Source: Phoronis australis (taxonomy: Eukaryota > Phoronida > Phoronidae). From it: 64,000 nucleotides of DNA. The position numbers and the translations under genes were made by a program. This document shows, piece after piece, positions 37,860 to 49,900 of this stretch; within the stretch, counting starts at the first letter, position 1; every line of letters begins with the position of its first letter. The stretch lies in the NCBI GenBank assembly GCA_002633005.1, contig NMRA01000349.1, positions 188,001 to 252,000 on the forward strand. The letters are read 5' to 3'. The notes under the pieces were generated by a model. That model saw only the letters and a list, made by a program, of their open reading frames with translations. It searched no databases and was not told the origin of the DNA.

Positions 37860-39509
37860 AGCGTGAGTAATGTTAAAATCCATCAATTTTTAAGTAGCCG
37901 TAAGGTTTTTTTATGTGGACATTTTGCATATTTTAGATGAAGAAGACTCGAGTTACCATTTTATGGACCATAACAGTTTAAGTTTGAACGTTTTAATACT
38001 CTGAAAGTGTCTACTTGCCAGCTTCAGGGACCAGTTCAGGATTTAGCTTGTGAAGCATCATTCTGAATACTGGTTACCAAAACAGCCAAGATCTCAAAGT
38101 AAAATTACTATAGTTTGACCAAAAGCAACAAACTCCCACATCCGTAAGATTTTTAATGCTCAACTGTAGTTGTTAATGATAGAAGTATACATTTATTCCA
38201 CATAAAGGCAAAGTCATAAAAAACCAAGCAGCCTTCAAATAGTAGTTATTACTTGAACGGCTCCTGACCTTATTTATGATAAGTTAAAATATAGAGATGA
38301 TGATTTAAGTATTTATTTACACAATGACAATAAATTTTACAGCGATGAACACATTCATACTAGAGATATGAACCTGCTTATGTAGGACCAACTCCGAAAA
38401 AAGGCTAGAAGTTAGTGACTTGTTCGATTGAAACTGGTCATACAATGAGTGGTAGATACTGATATTAAAAAGTGTAAACATACTCTCATTTTCCTAGCCA
38501 CTATAAAATATGTTCTGGTGCTAAAAATGTCAATTTTCTTCAGGTGCTTATTTGCTCTTCCAAACCATTGCCATTCTTATGACGTTTTTTAAATTGGTAT
38601 TGAATACAAAACATTGGTAGGGATTCCCTCAACGACTCCAATATCTTAGCGCCTCAAACTAACCCAAAGTGACAAGCAACTTGATGTGTCTGGTCTAAGC
38701 AACAACCACCTCGGTTCTCACCTCTAATACGAGCAAGGAACAAAATACGACAGAATTTAAATAAGTGGTCTAATAGACTGGGTTTATTGTCCCTTAAAAC
38801 TCAAACAGGTTCACGTTAATTTCCAACATTTACAGGTTATCCATAATGATTTACAGAGAGCAATCAATTACAGCACAGCCATTTAGGGTGGAAAGTAGAT
38901 GGTTCGTATCTTACATGTTTTAGTGAGGAATACTGTTGGTGAGAACTGTACACGCACAGCATGTAACCACGGTAAGTGTCATTTTTCATCTTCCCACGAC
39001 ATAAGACAACAGCACAGAAATGGTGTTCAATAGACCTCACCGACCAGCTGGATGACACATTTTTACATACATACTTACTTTGTGTTAAGTAAGGGAGACA
39101 CCTGCAGATAAGCTTGTAAGAAACTCCGGTTATCCTTTTTTTAATTTGGCAATTCAATGCAAAATCGCCCTCTGGAATGTCACATGACTTGTAACGATGA
39201 TGGCATTACATATTAAATCGGTTACTTTAAATACCGCTTCCTACCAAAACTGTAACGCTCAGCTTAACAATGTACATGACAAATAAAACTTCAATTCCAA
39301 AGGAAATAGAACGTACAATTTGGCTGCTACGGTTCACCACCTTTTTGAAGCAAACAATTATTCAGTCAATTCCTTAGTTTAGAAAATTCACAAAAAGGAA
39401 ATTTGGAATTCAATACCTACCATCTGTCCATTGCATTTCATAGACCTTAAAAATTTGACAATATATACACAATGTACAATGCAACCCTCACACCAGAACA
39501 TTGCTTCCG

Positions 39510-42500
39510 TTACTTAAGGTCAGGTCGGATGACATTGGGTCGATCGCCACGGCACTCCGGACAGTACCACTTCCCCTTAGGTTTATTCGTCAGGTTGACA
39601 CAGTTAAAGTGGAACCATTCGATCACACACCGTTCATTGTCACATCCGATCATCTCTCCATAGGACACCTGGCGGCACGAGCAGTAGACGGGCTCATCAG
39701 GGTCTATGGCGAAGTTGAGGGGAGACTTGTTACCCTCTTTGTTCTCTTTCTTCACCTTTCTCTTTTTCTTCTTTTTCACCACTTCTTTTGGCTTTTCCTC
39801 CTGAAATGGTCAAATATTAATCCCATGATACAGGGGGTTCACATTGACACTTGGCCTCTTACTACAACCATGGGTCAGTTTTCCTATAGTAGAGCAGGGA
39901 ATTTCCTAATGGGGTTTGAACCAGTCCCCTTTGGGTTCACCAGGTGATTAAAAAGGTGTGCCTTTTTCAAAAAGTTGAACCCACCAGGCTTTGTGTAATA
40001 GAAGTGGTAACATGAAACAGAAACCCAAGAGTGACTTTCATGTAAAAGTTGCATTTTTATTTAAAAATTCCATACAAAAAACAATCTGACAAAGATTGCA
40101 AACAGACTGTTCAGCTGTGGCGGAATAAGAACACACTGGCTGCAAGTAGACTAGAATCTTGCATTTTTGGAAGACGGTTGCATTTTAAAAGATGCTCCTG
40201 GGGGGTGGGAGGGGAGGTACACTGCTGCAATGTACTTGTGCTTTTTATTTTTTGTGCGCTAATGGCAAAAAGGCGCAGTCCAGGATTATCCCTGGTAGAG
40301 TGTACAAGATTAATTCACCATTACTTATGCAATGCTCGGTCACTACAACGGCTATCAGTAAGTCAAATACAAAAATGGGATTCCAGACTATTTCAGACCG
40401 AGCCATTCCCAAATATTTTAATAGGTAACCTCATAGCAGGATTACACTCCCACTCGGATTACACTTCCTTTCGGATTACACTTCCACTCAGATTAAACTT
40501 CCACTAGAATTACACTTCCACTCAGATTAAACTTCCACTAGAATTACACTTCCACTCAGATTAAACTTCCACTAGAATTACACTTCCACTCAGATTAAAC
40601 TTCCACTAGAATTACACTTCCACTCAGATTAAACTTCCCCTAGAATTACACTTCTACTAGGATTACACTTCCACTAGGATTACACTTCCACTCGGATTAC
40701 ACTTCCCTCCCTTCCAGAGCCTCAAGCTAAATCAAACAAACGGAGCTAAAAAGACAACCAGCAGCCTGCCAGCTAACAGAAGACTTGAACGCGTGCCTTA
40801 CAACCCAGAGTTCACAAGCCAGACCATTTTGATATTAAATATTGGAACTTCACTCACTAGCTGTGGCACAGGCTCTTGTTGCTGTTGCTGTTGATGTTGT
40901 GACTTCACTTTCTTCCGTGGAGGAACTAACGGCTCTTCCTCTTTCCTGTTATTGCCCAGCGCCTGTTCAGACGTCTTGCGGCGATGCACCTTTTTCTTCT
41001 CCCTGGTCGGCTGGCTGTGATGATCATGCTCCGATTTTGACGACTTTGACGGCGTCACCGACACCGGTATTGTCTCCGTTTCAGGTTCACGTCCTAATGT
41101 TGGGTCTGTAATAAAGTACAGCATAAAGTATAAGTTTGCCTATTACCGGCAGCACTTTCCATGAGCAGCGTTCGAAATACATGCTCACCTGGTGGCCCGG
41201 GCCAGTGGACTTGCGGCTGGGCCAGTAAATTTTCACATATATAGGCCCTATTTGAATGTGGTCTCATATTCAAGTAACTGGCCCGGTGAGCCAGCATGTT
41301 CATTTGCTGAAGCTCAAACACTGTCCACAAAGCATGTCTAGATAACAAATCACTTCAGTATTCAAGCTAGACAGCACTTGGGAATGTAGACATCCATTGA
41401 AGCACCTGTTTCCAATGCCACCAAAACTGTAATGCATGCGTACACTTGCAAGCTAAAAAAATCCCACGAATTCTAGTGAATGCCATATTGCAAGCAAGTC
41501 AAACCAAGGGTATACTGATCACAGCCGGCAATGCTGTCAAACTAACACAAGCGTAGTGAGAGGGTGTCTAACAAGTTGAACAGAGAACCGTTACCAATTG
41601 ACGCAGGGGCTGGCACACAGACCATAACAAACAAAACATTACCAGCCTCCACCAAACTAAACAACGTCATTTCAATGGCTGTCTAATAGCCAAACCAATT
41701 TCACAAGGGGGGGCTATATAACGGTCAGCAACAATTCAATGAATTCACCTAAATTCTCTAGATCTTGCTCCAACTGCCGTGTCCTGTTTTCAATGTATTC
41801 AATGAGAAGTGAGGACAGTTGTAACTGTTCATCACCTAACTCTTGGCCTTTGATGAGATGTCGCTGTAAAGCTATCGACGCTTTCTTGGACGACACAGAG
41901 TCTGGATTGTTCTCGGCTTCAATCACATCTTTTTGGGCATTGATATCTTTAAGCAACTCTGAAGTATGAACAGTGAATAACGAACAGTGTGAACCACTAG
42001 GAAAAAACATCCTTCATCACTCATGCATGTACCAAAGTAAGATACAGCTTTAAATGGTGGCTAACAATTTGAAGAAGTAATCACAATTGCGATAAGCCTA
42101 AAACAATCAGAAGGGGGCACTGTGGCATTCACAGTTCAACCATAACAACACACACATACATCAAACCAATGATTCAAAAATATAACCTGCTATTCGCAGT
42201 ATCCGATTCTTTACGATTTAGGGGGAATTACTGTTTGAATTTGATACTCTCAGTGGCGACTTCGTGGCAACTTGAGATTTTTCCCAGGACACCAAATGCA
42301 ATCTGAGGTCACATTGGCAACCTGCGGGTCGCCGAATCGAGTGCTGAACGAGGTCTTGAAGACTTGAAGCCTAGCTCAGGAAAATCTCTTGAACTGTCTT
42401 AATTCCTTAGCTCCTCTCATGATACTTTACTCAATGTTAGCACTCGATATGTCTAGTGAATTTGCAAAGAGTGTGGTAACATAAAGGCCCTCTCCTTATC

Positions 42501-43519
42501 ACTTGACTGCGGGCAATTTCTCTTTAGTCAACTGGTTACGATACCTGGCATTGAAGCACGAGACACCAGGTTCGAAAATTGGAACAAGTTGATTTTTCAC
42601 AACACTATCGCCCAATAACAGTACGCATTCATGGCAACAGAGATAGACCACACAGCCTACAGAGTTTGAGAGGCCATTAAAAAGGAGGCCAACCTACTTG
42701 AGGAATTCTAGGGGCCATAACCCCTAATCATTGGATGAGAAAGAGTGTGGTGAATTTACAGTGACTGTGGTAACATTAAGGTCTCTCTTAATCACTCGAC
42801 TACAGGTAAATGCTCAAAACTTAGCTAGTGAAGGATGTGGGGAAAGAAATTGTACTGAGGCAATTCACCAACCCCCTTTGCAGTTCTTCCGTAATGAAAT
42901 TTACACCAAAATCTAGTTTTTGTAACTCAGACATTCATATGACACATACCTTATTCATTACGACCGTTTGCCTTAAAAGGTATATATATTTCACTTAAAC
43001 AGCTGCAATGCGCAAAGTGAGTGTCCGTTGGCTCCCAAATTAATGGGCCAAATTTTACATGCAAAGCTCTACATTGAATTTTCACGACGAGGTGACAAGC
43101 AGAGCTAGCCAGGAGCTGTGAAATTTCGAAGTCTAAGTGAAGTAAACACACAGCAGTTCATAGCCGTATTTTAGCGTTTAAAGCCATATAGGTTACACCT
43201 AGTTGGCCGCCAGGTGGCGCTGTAGTTCAGCCCGAAGTTCGTCTAGATCGGTTTTCAGAATTGAGGCATTTCTGAATTCTGAGTTCAGTTCACTGCAAAT
43301 ATATACTCTCACGAATCTTACGTACTGTCTATGTCAGTAACTTGCTAAACAGTAAAATAAAAACATACTTTACTTACCGTTGTATTGGAAATCTATTTCC
43401 CGCATATGTGAAACAATTCGTTGCAAATCGTCTGGCAGAGTGTCCAATGTATCAAGATAATTTTCTAAATAAGTTCCCGAGCAGAGAGCTTCAACGGCAG
43501 CTTGATTGAGCACCGACAT
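39510..43519 (-). CDS. ING1/ING2: ING1/ING2-type inhibitor of growth protein, 4 exons, 296 aa
   Basis: Exons in transcript order: 43519-43378, 41958-41749, 41105-40858, 39800-39510; phases agree throughout. Residues about 1-115 form the N-terminal ING domain ([16 protein letters not shown], then [16 protein letters not shown] and [14 protein letters not shown]), which in the family dimerises and binds the Sin3-HDAC complex. Residues 117-226 are a charged linker with a Gln run and Lys/Arg-rich nuclear-localisation stretches ([17 protein letters not shown]). The PHD finger (about 237-285) has the C4HC3 ligands C240, C242, C253, C258, H264, C267, C280 and C283. Y239, M250 and W262 are placed to form the H3K4me3 cage. 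From family knowledge it reads H3K4me3 and recruits deacetylase. The tail after the PHD is only 11 residues (ends VIRPDLK), without the basic extension of vertebrate ING1/ING2. It is divergently paired with CARS2. Confidence 0.92.
40441..40707. repeat. 17/34-bp minisatellite in an ING intron
   Basis: About fifteen units of 17 bases alternate between ATTACACTTCCACTCAG and ATTAAACTTCCACTAGA, giving a 34-base higher-order period in the centre. The edges are more divergent (ACTCCCACTCGG, ACTTCCACTAGG). The array lies in the intron between the ING linker exon and the PHD exon and keeps a non-genic frame open on the plus strand. Confidence 0.9.
43208..43221 (+). promoter_or_regulatory. CTCF-like motif in ING intron 1
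   Basis: CCGCCAGGTGGCGC, in the context TTGGCCGCCAGGTGGCGCTG, matches the CTCF core with one soft position. It lies about 300 bases downstream of the ING start codon, near the shared ING/CARS2 promoter. Confidence 0.4.
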
Positions 43520-43973
43520 CTTTTAGTTTTATTTTTGCGCCAGTGGCGCAATCTCAATCATCTGAATAACCAGAAATGGTTTACAAGAGCAAATCTGTAC
43601 TCAGCAAAACAATCCCGCTCGCGAGTTTCCCTCGTTCCGTCAAGTGACGCAAATGTCGTAAAATATGGCTGCGTATAAAAGTGAAAACAGGCAATAGTAC
43701 AGTATTTATATGAAATTTGAGATAAAATCACAAAAGTTTTAAAAAATATTTTTAAATTGGAAGGTTATATTTAATTTCTTTTATTTAACAACATTTGCTT
43801 ATTTAAAAATATTTAAACAAATTATTTGAAAACAAAATCAATTTTGGACTAAACATTTTGTTATGACTTGACCTATATTTAGAAACATTGAGGGAAATCT
43901 CTGAAAACAGCTGAAGTGTGCAGTGAGTCACGATGATTCTGTTTGAAATTGATTCTTCACTCCTTTCGTGAGA
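43520..43973. promoter_or_regulatory. Head-to-head intergenic promoter of ING and CARS2
   Basis: Only 454 bases separate the two divergent start codons. Beside the ING start lies a near-palindrome, TTTTTGCGCC at 43532-43541 and TGGCGCA at 43544-43550, which matches E2F-type sites on both strands. CTCGCGAG is at 43618-43625, resembling the CGCG element of BANP-type promoters. A CRE/ATF-like TGACGCAA follows at about 43645. The CARS2 side is AT-rich. No TATA box is placed convincingly. That it is bidirectional is inferred from spacing. Confidence 0.6.
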
Positions 43974-46900
43974 ATGCAGTCTTCTTCGAAAATGCTTGTG
44001 CGGCATTGCATTAATTCCACACACTGCAGAAATTTACAATCTCAGTGGTCTTTGATTCAGAAAAAATTACGGACTTCAGCAGCCGGTTCGACATGTTCGA
44101 GTTGGGGGAAGGCATTCCGACCTACTTGTAGACTGCCAGATACCGATCGTTTTATCTGTGGTAATAACATTATAAAATCGGTAACTCCTTCGATTTCTTT
44201 TCACTCTTGTAAAACTGTGGCTAACAGGAACTGTGATAATGGCCAATCATTTAAACAGCAGAGAATTCCAACTAGGGTTAAACGAAAGGCACTGAAAGAG
44301 TCAAAGCACGAATCTCGAGGTGCTAAGTGGGTGGTCCCTGATGGTAGGGACACGGGTGTGATGATTTACAACTCACTGACAAAAAAGAAAGTACCACTCA
44401 TCCTGCCTCTTGGGAGATTGGCTTCTTGGTAGGTGGCAACTACTGTTGACTTTTGTTCTTATCAGCTAAGTTGAATGTTTAATTTAACGTTTAAATTTGT
44501 GATTAATGAATGTTTTACTAATTAAACTCATTAGAGTAAACTGAATTATAACAGGATTTGGCGAAAGTCTATTTAATCTAAGCTTATTGTTTTTAGCTTA
44601 AACTTTGTTGAACGTAGATAAGTTAAAAGTGTTCTGAATCGTGATCATGTATAACTATGCGTTGAATATTCTCGTATTGCAGCGCAAGACAATGTTAGAA
44701 TTCCTAAACATTGCAACAATGTATTAATTGCACCAAGAGCGAATCCAATGTTCGCCTTCGCAAGTTTAAAAATCAAGTGTATGTTTAAATAAGAAATAGT
44801 ATTCACTATTTGATATCATAGAATGGGTATCGCTATCCTAAGCTACAGAAACTTGCTTGACACACAGGCATTGACAGTAATGTCTACTGTCATTGCTGTT
44901 AACTGACCATTAGACTCGTTTTAAATGTGTGTTTGCTTTCCTTGGTCTTCTAACAAGCATCAGTCCCTTTAGTACATAATTTAAACGGTTTGATCTCTTC
45001 ACAGGTACATCTGTGGTCCAACAGTTTATGATCACTCCCACATAGGTCATGGTTGGTGAGTACTGCCACCAGTAGCGTGCAGAAGCGGGGGTGGTGGGGC
45101 AACAGTCCCGGGCAACTACATCTGGGAATATACTTTTTTGAAATTGTGACTGATTTGTAGTTATATTGAATAAAAAGTTTATATTTTATGTTTTATCTGT
45201 TTTAGTTTTGTAAGTGCTTGGGTGCATTTGAGCAGACAGCCAGGGCCATCCAATAAATAATCATGCCAGGCATGCTACCGACTGCCACTGAATATCAACA
45301 ATCTGCCTGTTAAAGAAATGGGCCAAACAGATGAATGACACACCATTAACAATTGTATTTTTCTAATGATGAACGTAACTATAAATGGCTTTGGTTCCTA
45401 AAACATTTGATATCATATCTGGTTTAGGGGCCCCCTCAGCCATAAAAATGGGATGCTTGCAATTTTCAAGTTAGCTTCAGATGTTTGCCTCAGGAAACTG
45501 TCGTTGTCTCTCTCACTGTAGGTACAATTGTAGATTTGCCAGGTAAACATCAGATGTTTGTCTCATTCTGTGGCCATTTCAGAGTGGTTTACTAAAAATC
45601 TGTCTCTTCAGTTGAGTTTTCCTGTACACCCATTATTTTTTGTCACAGCACAATTCTAAAAGCTGTCTAAACCCCAGTAAAAATGCCTTTTCTTTGGTTT
45701 CTCATTTTTGTTTTTAACTAAAAATTCAGAATAGGGATTAAGTGATTTCAAAATGGTGACATAGTTTTGTCACTTCTTGTATATCATGACATAGTCACAG
45801 CGGATTTTGTCTTTTCAATCATAATTGAATTGTGGTATTTATTGCCAATTGGTAAATGATTTGAAGTTGAACAGTTGGTCACTGTTTTGGCTACAGCAGT
45901 CCATGATGGGAGTTGATATCAGTGTTTTCCCTGCACATTGTGGAAATTTTATTTTCTCTTTTTTGCATACAAGATACATACCTCTGAAGTAATGTTTTTA
46001 CATGTTCAATAGCTACCACCAGGCATTATTTTGCAAAATGGCATCCGTTCACGATAATTTAAGAGGCCCTTGAAAGATAAAAACAATGTAATTTTGGCAA
46101 TTATTTTTGTTCCAAATTGTGAGATTTTCCCCATGCTTTGAATGTATAATATCTGGTTCTATTAATATTACGTTTTCACTCCTTTACATTTGTCTGTTTT
46201 TGCTGTTCTAGTACATATGTCAGGTTTGACGTACTTCGACGGATCCTCTCTGCATACTTCAACATTGAGGTTGTCTTAACCATGGGCATCACAGATATCG
46301 ATGATAAGATTATACAACGGGCTAATGAGGTAAGACAAATTCTGACTACTTTCCTGTTGAGTTTTGGTAGATATCAGTGTGATGCGACTACTGTTTTGTG
46401 TGCATGTTTTACAGTTTTTCTATATAGTACTCGCCATAAGTTAAAGTATTCAGACAAAATAATCTGTGATTCCCTGTCATGATGATTGCGCGTAAACTGA
46501 ATTCGCCATCAAAGTAGCGTCTCTCGTCATCCAGAATGAAGGTGAATCAGCGGGAATGATACAAAGGTGGCTAAGCCATTCTGTAATTAGAACTTTGCTG
46601 ATATGGAAGTCGTTACCAGAAATTTTTACTGTTCACTTTAATGAGCCATCATGACGGTAAACAGTATTCGGAGCCAAGCTGTAATAGTAGTTCAGTCACT
46701 GTTTCTTGTAGAGGGCTTGTCAAGTGATCTGATTGGTTCACTAAGATAAGAACAGTTCAATAGTTGTGTTGGTTAAGCTCATTATCTGCTCTCTTTGGTG
46801 TAGATTAGATGTTGTTGTTTTGATTGTGATATTGTGATTTCAGATGAACGTGGATCCTCTTGTGTTAGCTCGACAGTTTGAGAATGATTTCCATAAAGAC

Positions 46901-49900
46901 ATGGCTGCTTTGAAGGTGCTGCCCCCTACAGTCACACTTAGGGTTACAGAGGTCATCCCCAACATTATTGACTACATTCAGACAATTCTGGACAATGGAT
47001 GTGCTTATAGAACACCATCAGGTAAACTGTATAGTAAACACTGTTCAGTGTTTGATAATTTTGAGTGCAAATCTGTATGACTTGTAACGTTTTTTGTTAG
47101 AGCTGCCTTATGTATGATGTCGTGTTTTAAAAGATCTGAATATTTTGTCTAGAATATATTTTGGAGATTTTATTAAGGTTAACGTTATTTTTTAATTATC
47201 CACAGCACTGTGGAGTGGATAAGATCCATTGATTGCATTTCAGGTTCTATTTGCTGCTGTGAACTGAATTTATTCCTGTTCAAATCGGTAGTTGATGATT
47301 TTGTCTTGTCCTGATTTTTGGTGGTAGATTAAATGTTATGTAAAACATTTAAACTATACCTTTTGAAGGAGTTCGAAGTACATGACCTTTTTACTGTATT
47401 GTTTTCTGTGACAGGTTAATTAGCATTCAAAATAATATTCTGTGACCTAACAAAATTGCATGATTTCTAACCAAACAACTGGTTTTACCTTCAGGCAGTG
47501 TATACTTCAATGTTGATGAGTATGGGCGATATGGTAAACTGCGGCCACAGAGTGATGAAGAGGATTGTAGACTTGGGGAGTCAAGTAAGTTGTGACAGTG
47601 ACTTGTATGAGCTGCTGTTGGGGCAATGAAATACTGGCAGACAATTTGTTTATTTTGAAGCAACTTTGTTCTGGAGGTCTTTTTTGGGTGACAAAGTTGA
47701 AAAAGTCGTCATGGTAATTCATTCTGGATCAAACCTTAAGTAACCATGTGTGATGCAAATTGCTATGATTCTTAACTACTTTGCTCAATAAACACTGCAT
47801 AAATACCGAGCTGCATAAAGTTGTTCTCTCTGACTGTACTTTCTCCAATATATGTTGAGATAACTTTCAATTCAGAGCGATTTTTAAATGTGTTGTTGTG
47901 TGATTATCTGGTGACTTCACAGATAACTTGGTTATGTGAAAATAATATGACAGAAAACAAACACTTGTCACCTGAATTGATTGCACGAGTCCACAGTTAC
48001 ATGGTTCTGGTTTCAAATATGACAAAGCAACCAACATAGAAAAATAAAAGATTGAATGTGAGTCTGAAAATGTATTGATTGAATTCACTGTTAGATTAGC
48101 AAATCTTGTGCATGAAAGTTTCACAAGACGTGTATCCGATCATGCTGACATTAAATCTGACCGCTTAGAATGCAAGGTTACACAAGCAGCAAGTTATCTG
48201 TGATGACACTGGATATTTACGATGCGACAAACAATCCACAGTGCATTTAAAAAACAATAGCAGCGCTATATATGAATCACTCCCTAATTAGAACATGTCT
48301 GTGGTTTTGTCTCTGTCTTTATTTAAAGTTCTGTTTTCATGATTTCAGATGACATGGAAAAAAAGAATCCACGGGACTTTGCCTTGTGGAAAACTGCAAA
48401 GCCCGGTGAGCCATGTTGGAACTCTCCATGGGGTAAAGGTCGCCCTGGCTGGCATATTGAGTGCTCCACAATGGCAAGGTAGGGTGCAATATGATATTGT
48501 GTTATAATATCTGTTTTCCATGTTGCAGCAATATTATGAAATATGGTTTAATGCTGAATATTGATTGAGTCAAGAATGTTCAGTGCCACCTATAGTTGGC
48601 TCCTGTGATTTTGATGGAGATTTAAAGCTTTGTACCCCTGTTAGCAGCCAATCCAAGGTTTTAGAAGAGTTGGCAATAACCGTTGCTTTTCTTTTATAGT
48701 GACGTGTTTGGTCAACACCTTGACATCCACTCAGGGGGTCAAGACTTGGAGTTCCCCCATCACGAAAATGAACTGGCCCAAAGTCAGGCATACTTTTGTT
48801 GTGAACAGTGGGGAAACTACTGGTTGCATAGTGGTAACTCATTCATTTTATCATGTGACATTTTGTTTAGTAAGTGCGCTAAGTTGTCTGCTGTGCGTTT
48901 ATGTTTGTGAATCACGGTATGCTGAGATAATTTTAATCACAATAGATGTGTAGTATAACTTTTTCATGTCACTGAGGTTACAATGTCTCATTTAAAGAGC
49001 TAATGACTTGAAACAGCATTTAAAAACTTTTTGTCCACCAGGACATCAGCAAATGTAATATTGTACATTCTTTGTTGTAAATGAAAAATTTGAAATGACA
49101 AAATTGCAATACTGAGTAAAGTATCATTTTTTCATGTCATTGAGATTACAATTTCATTTAAAGAACCAATGTCTTGGCTTCAAAAGAGCATTATTTAAAC
49201 ACCAGAGGATATCTGTAAATACCACACATTCTTTGCAGTAAATGCTATCTAGTTGCTATGAATTTGTACTCCTATGGTGAAAGTTGTTTCTTATTTGTGT
49301 TTTTCATTAGTAAGAATTAAAATGTTTTAGGAAAAATGTAAAAAATAGAACCACATGTTTTGCATTATGTCCAGATTTTGCTAATTTTGTAACATTTCTA
49401 AAATGGCGAATCGAAATCATATCAAACTTTCAGATACCGTGTTTTATTTGCTGATCTCAAAAAGGCTGTGAGGAATTCTTTTTAGAGTGGTCTGCTTTTT
49501 AAAGAGGGACTATTACGATTTTTAGATTTTTAAAAAAATATTAAAAAGTTGCATAAAACAAAAATGGAATGATACTCCATCTTGAAATTTATATCAAACA
49601 AAATTTGGTCAATGTTATTGATGCCATTGTTTTGCTATGACTGTACCATTCTTTTTTGCTAAATTTTTCTAAGATGTGATCACCTGACCCAATCAATGGC
49701 CGATTGGTAAGAAGTCAAAAATCAAATTCTACTGACTTTCTACTTTCAAAAAATGTATACTTTTACTGCTTAAATTATGTAGTTTGTATATGTTTTGCTG
49801 AATGCCCAGAATTGTCGATAAAGTTCAAAATAACCTAACTATTTTCGCAAATCATTTCATTTTTAGGACATTTACACAAAGTTAACGAAACTGAAAAGAT

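Larger units (their letters stand above)
36601..39509. other. Interval between the A-T-R-R and ING genes
   Basis: No open frame is recognisable. The right part may be ING 3' UTR: the minus strand has an AATAAA at 38788-38783. Two regulatory-looking sites are listed separately (36703-36755 and 37846-37859). The two genes are convergent here. Confidence 0.5.

Noticed and set aside
38864-39157. A 97-codon minus-strand frame downstream of the ING stop
   Set aside because: No recognisable domain; more likely ING 3' UTR or intergenic chance frame.
39501-39947. A 148-codon plus-strand frame
   Set aside because: It is the antisense shadow of the ING PHD exon.
40049-40507. A 152-codon plus-strand frame
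   Set aside because: Antisense to an ING intron and ending in minisatellite; no domain.
40441-40707. CRISPR-like array
   Set aside because: Direct tandem units without spacers in a eukaryotic intron; a minisatellite.
43968-43973. GTG at 43968 as the CARS2 start
   Set aside because: An ATG follows six bases later in frame; nuclear genes rarely begin at GTG.
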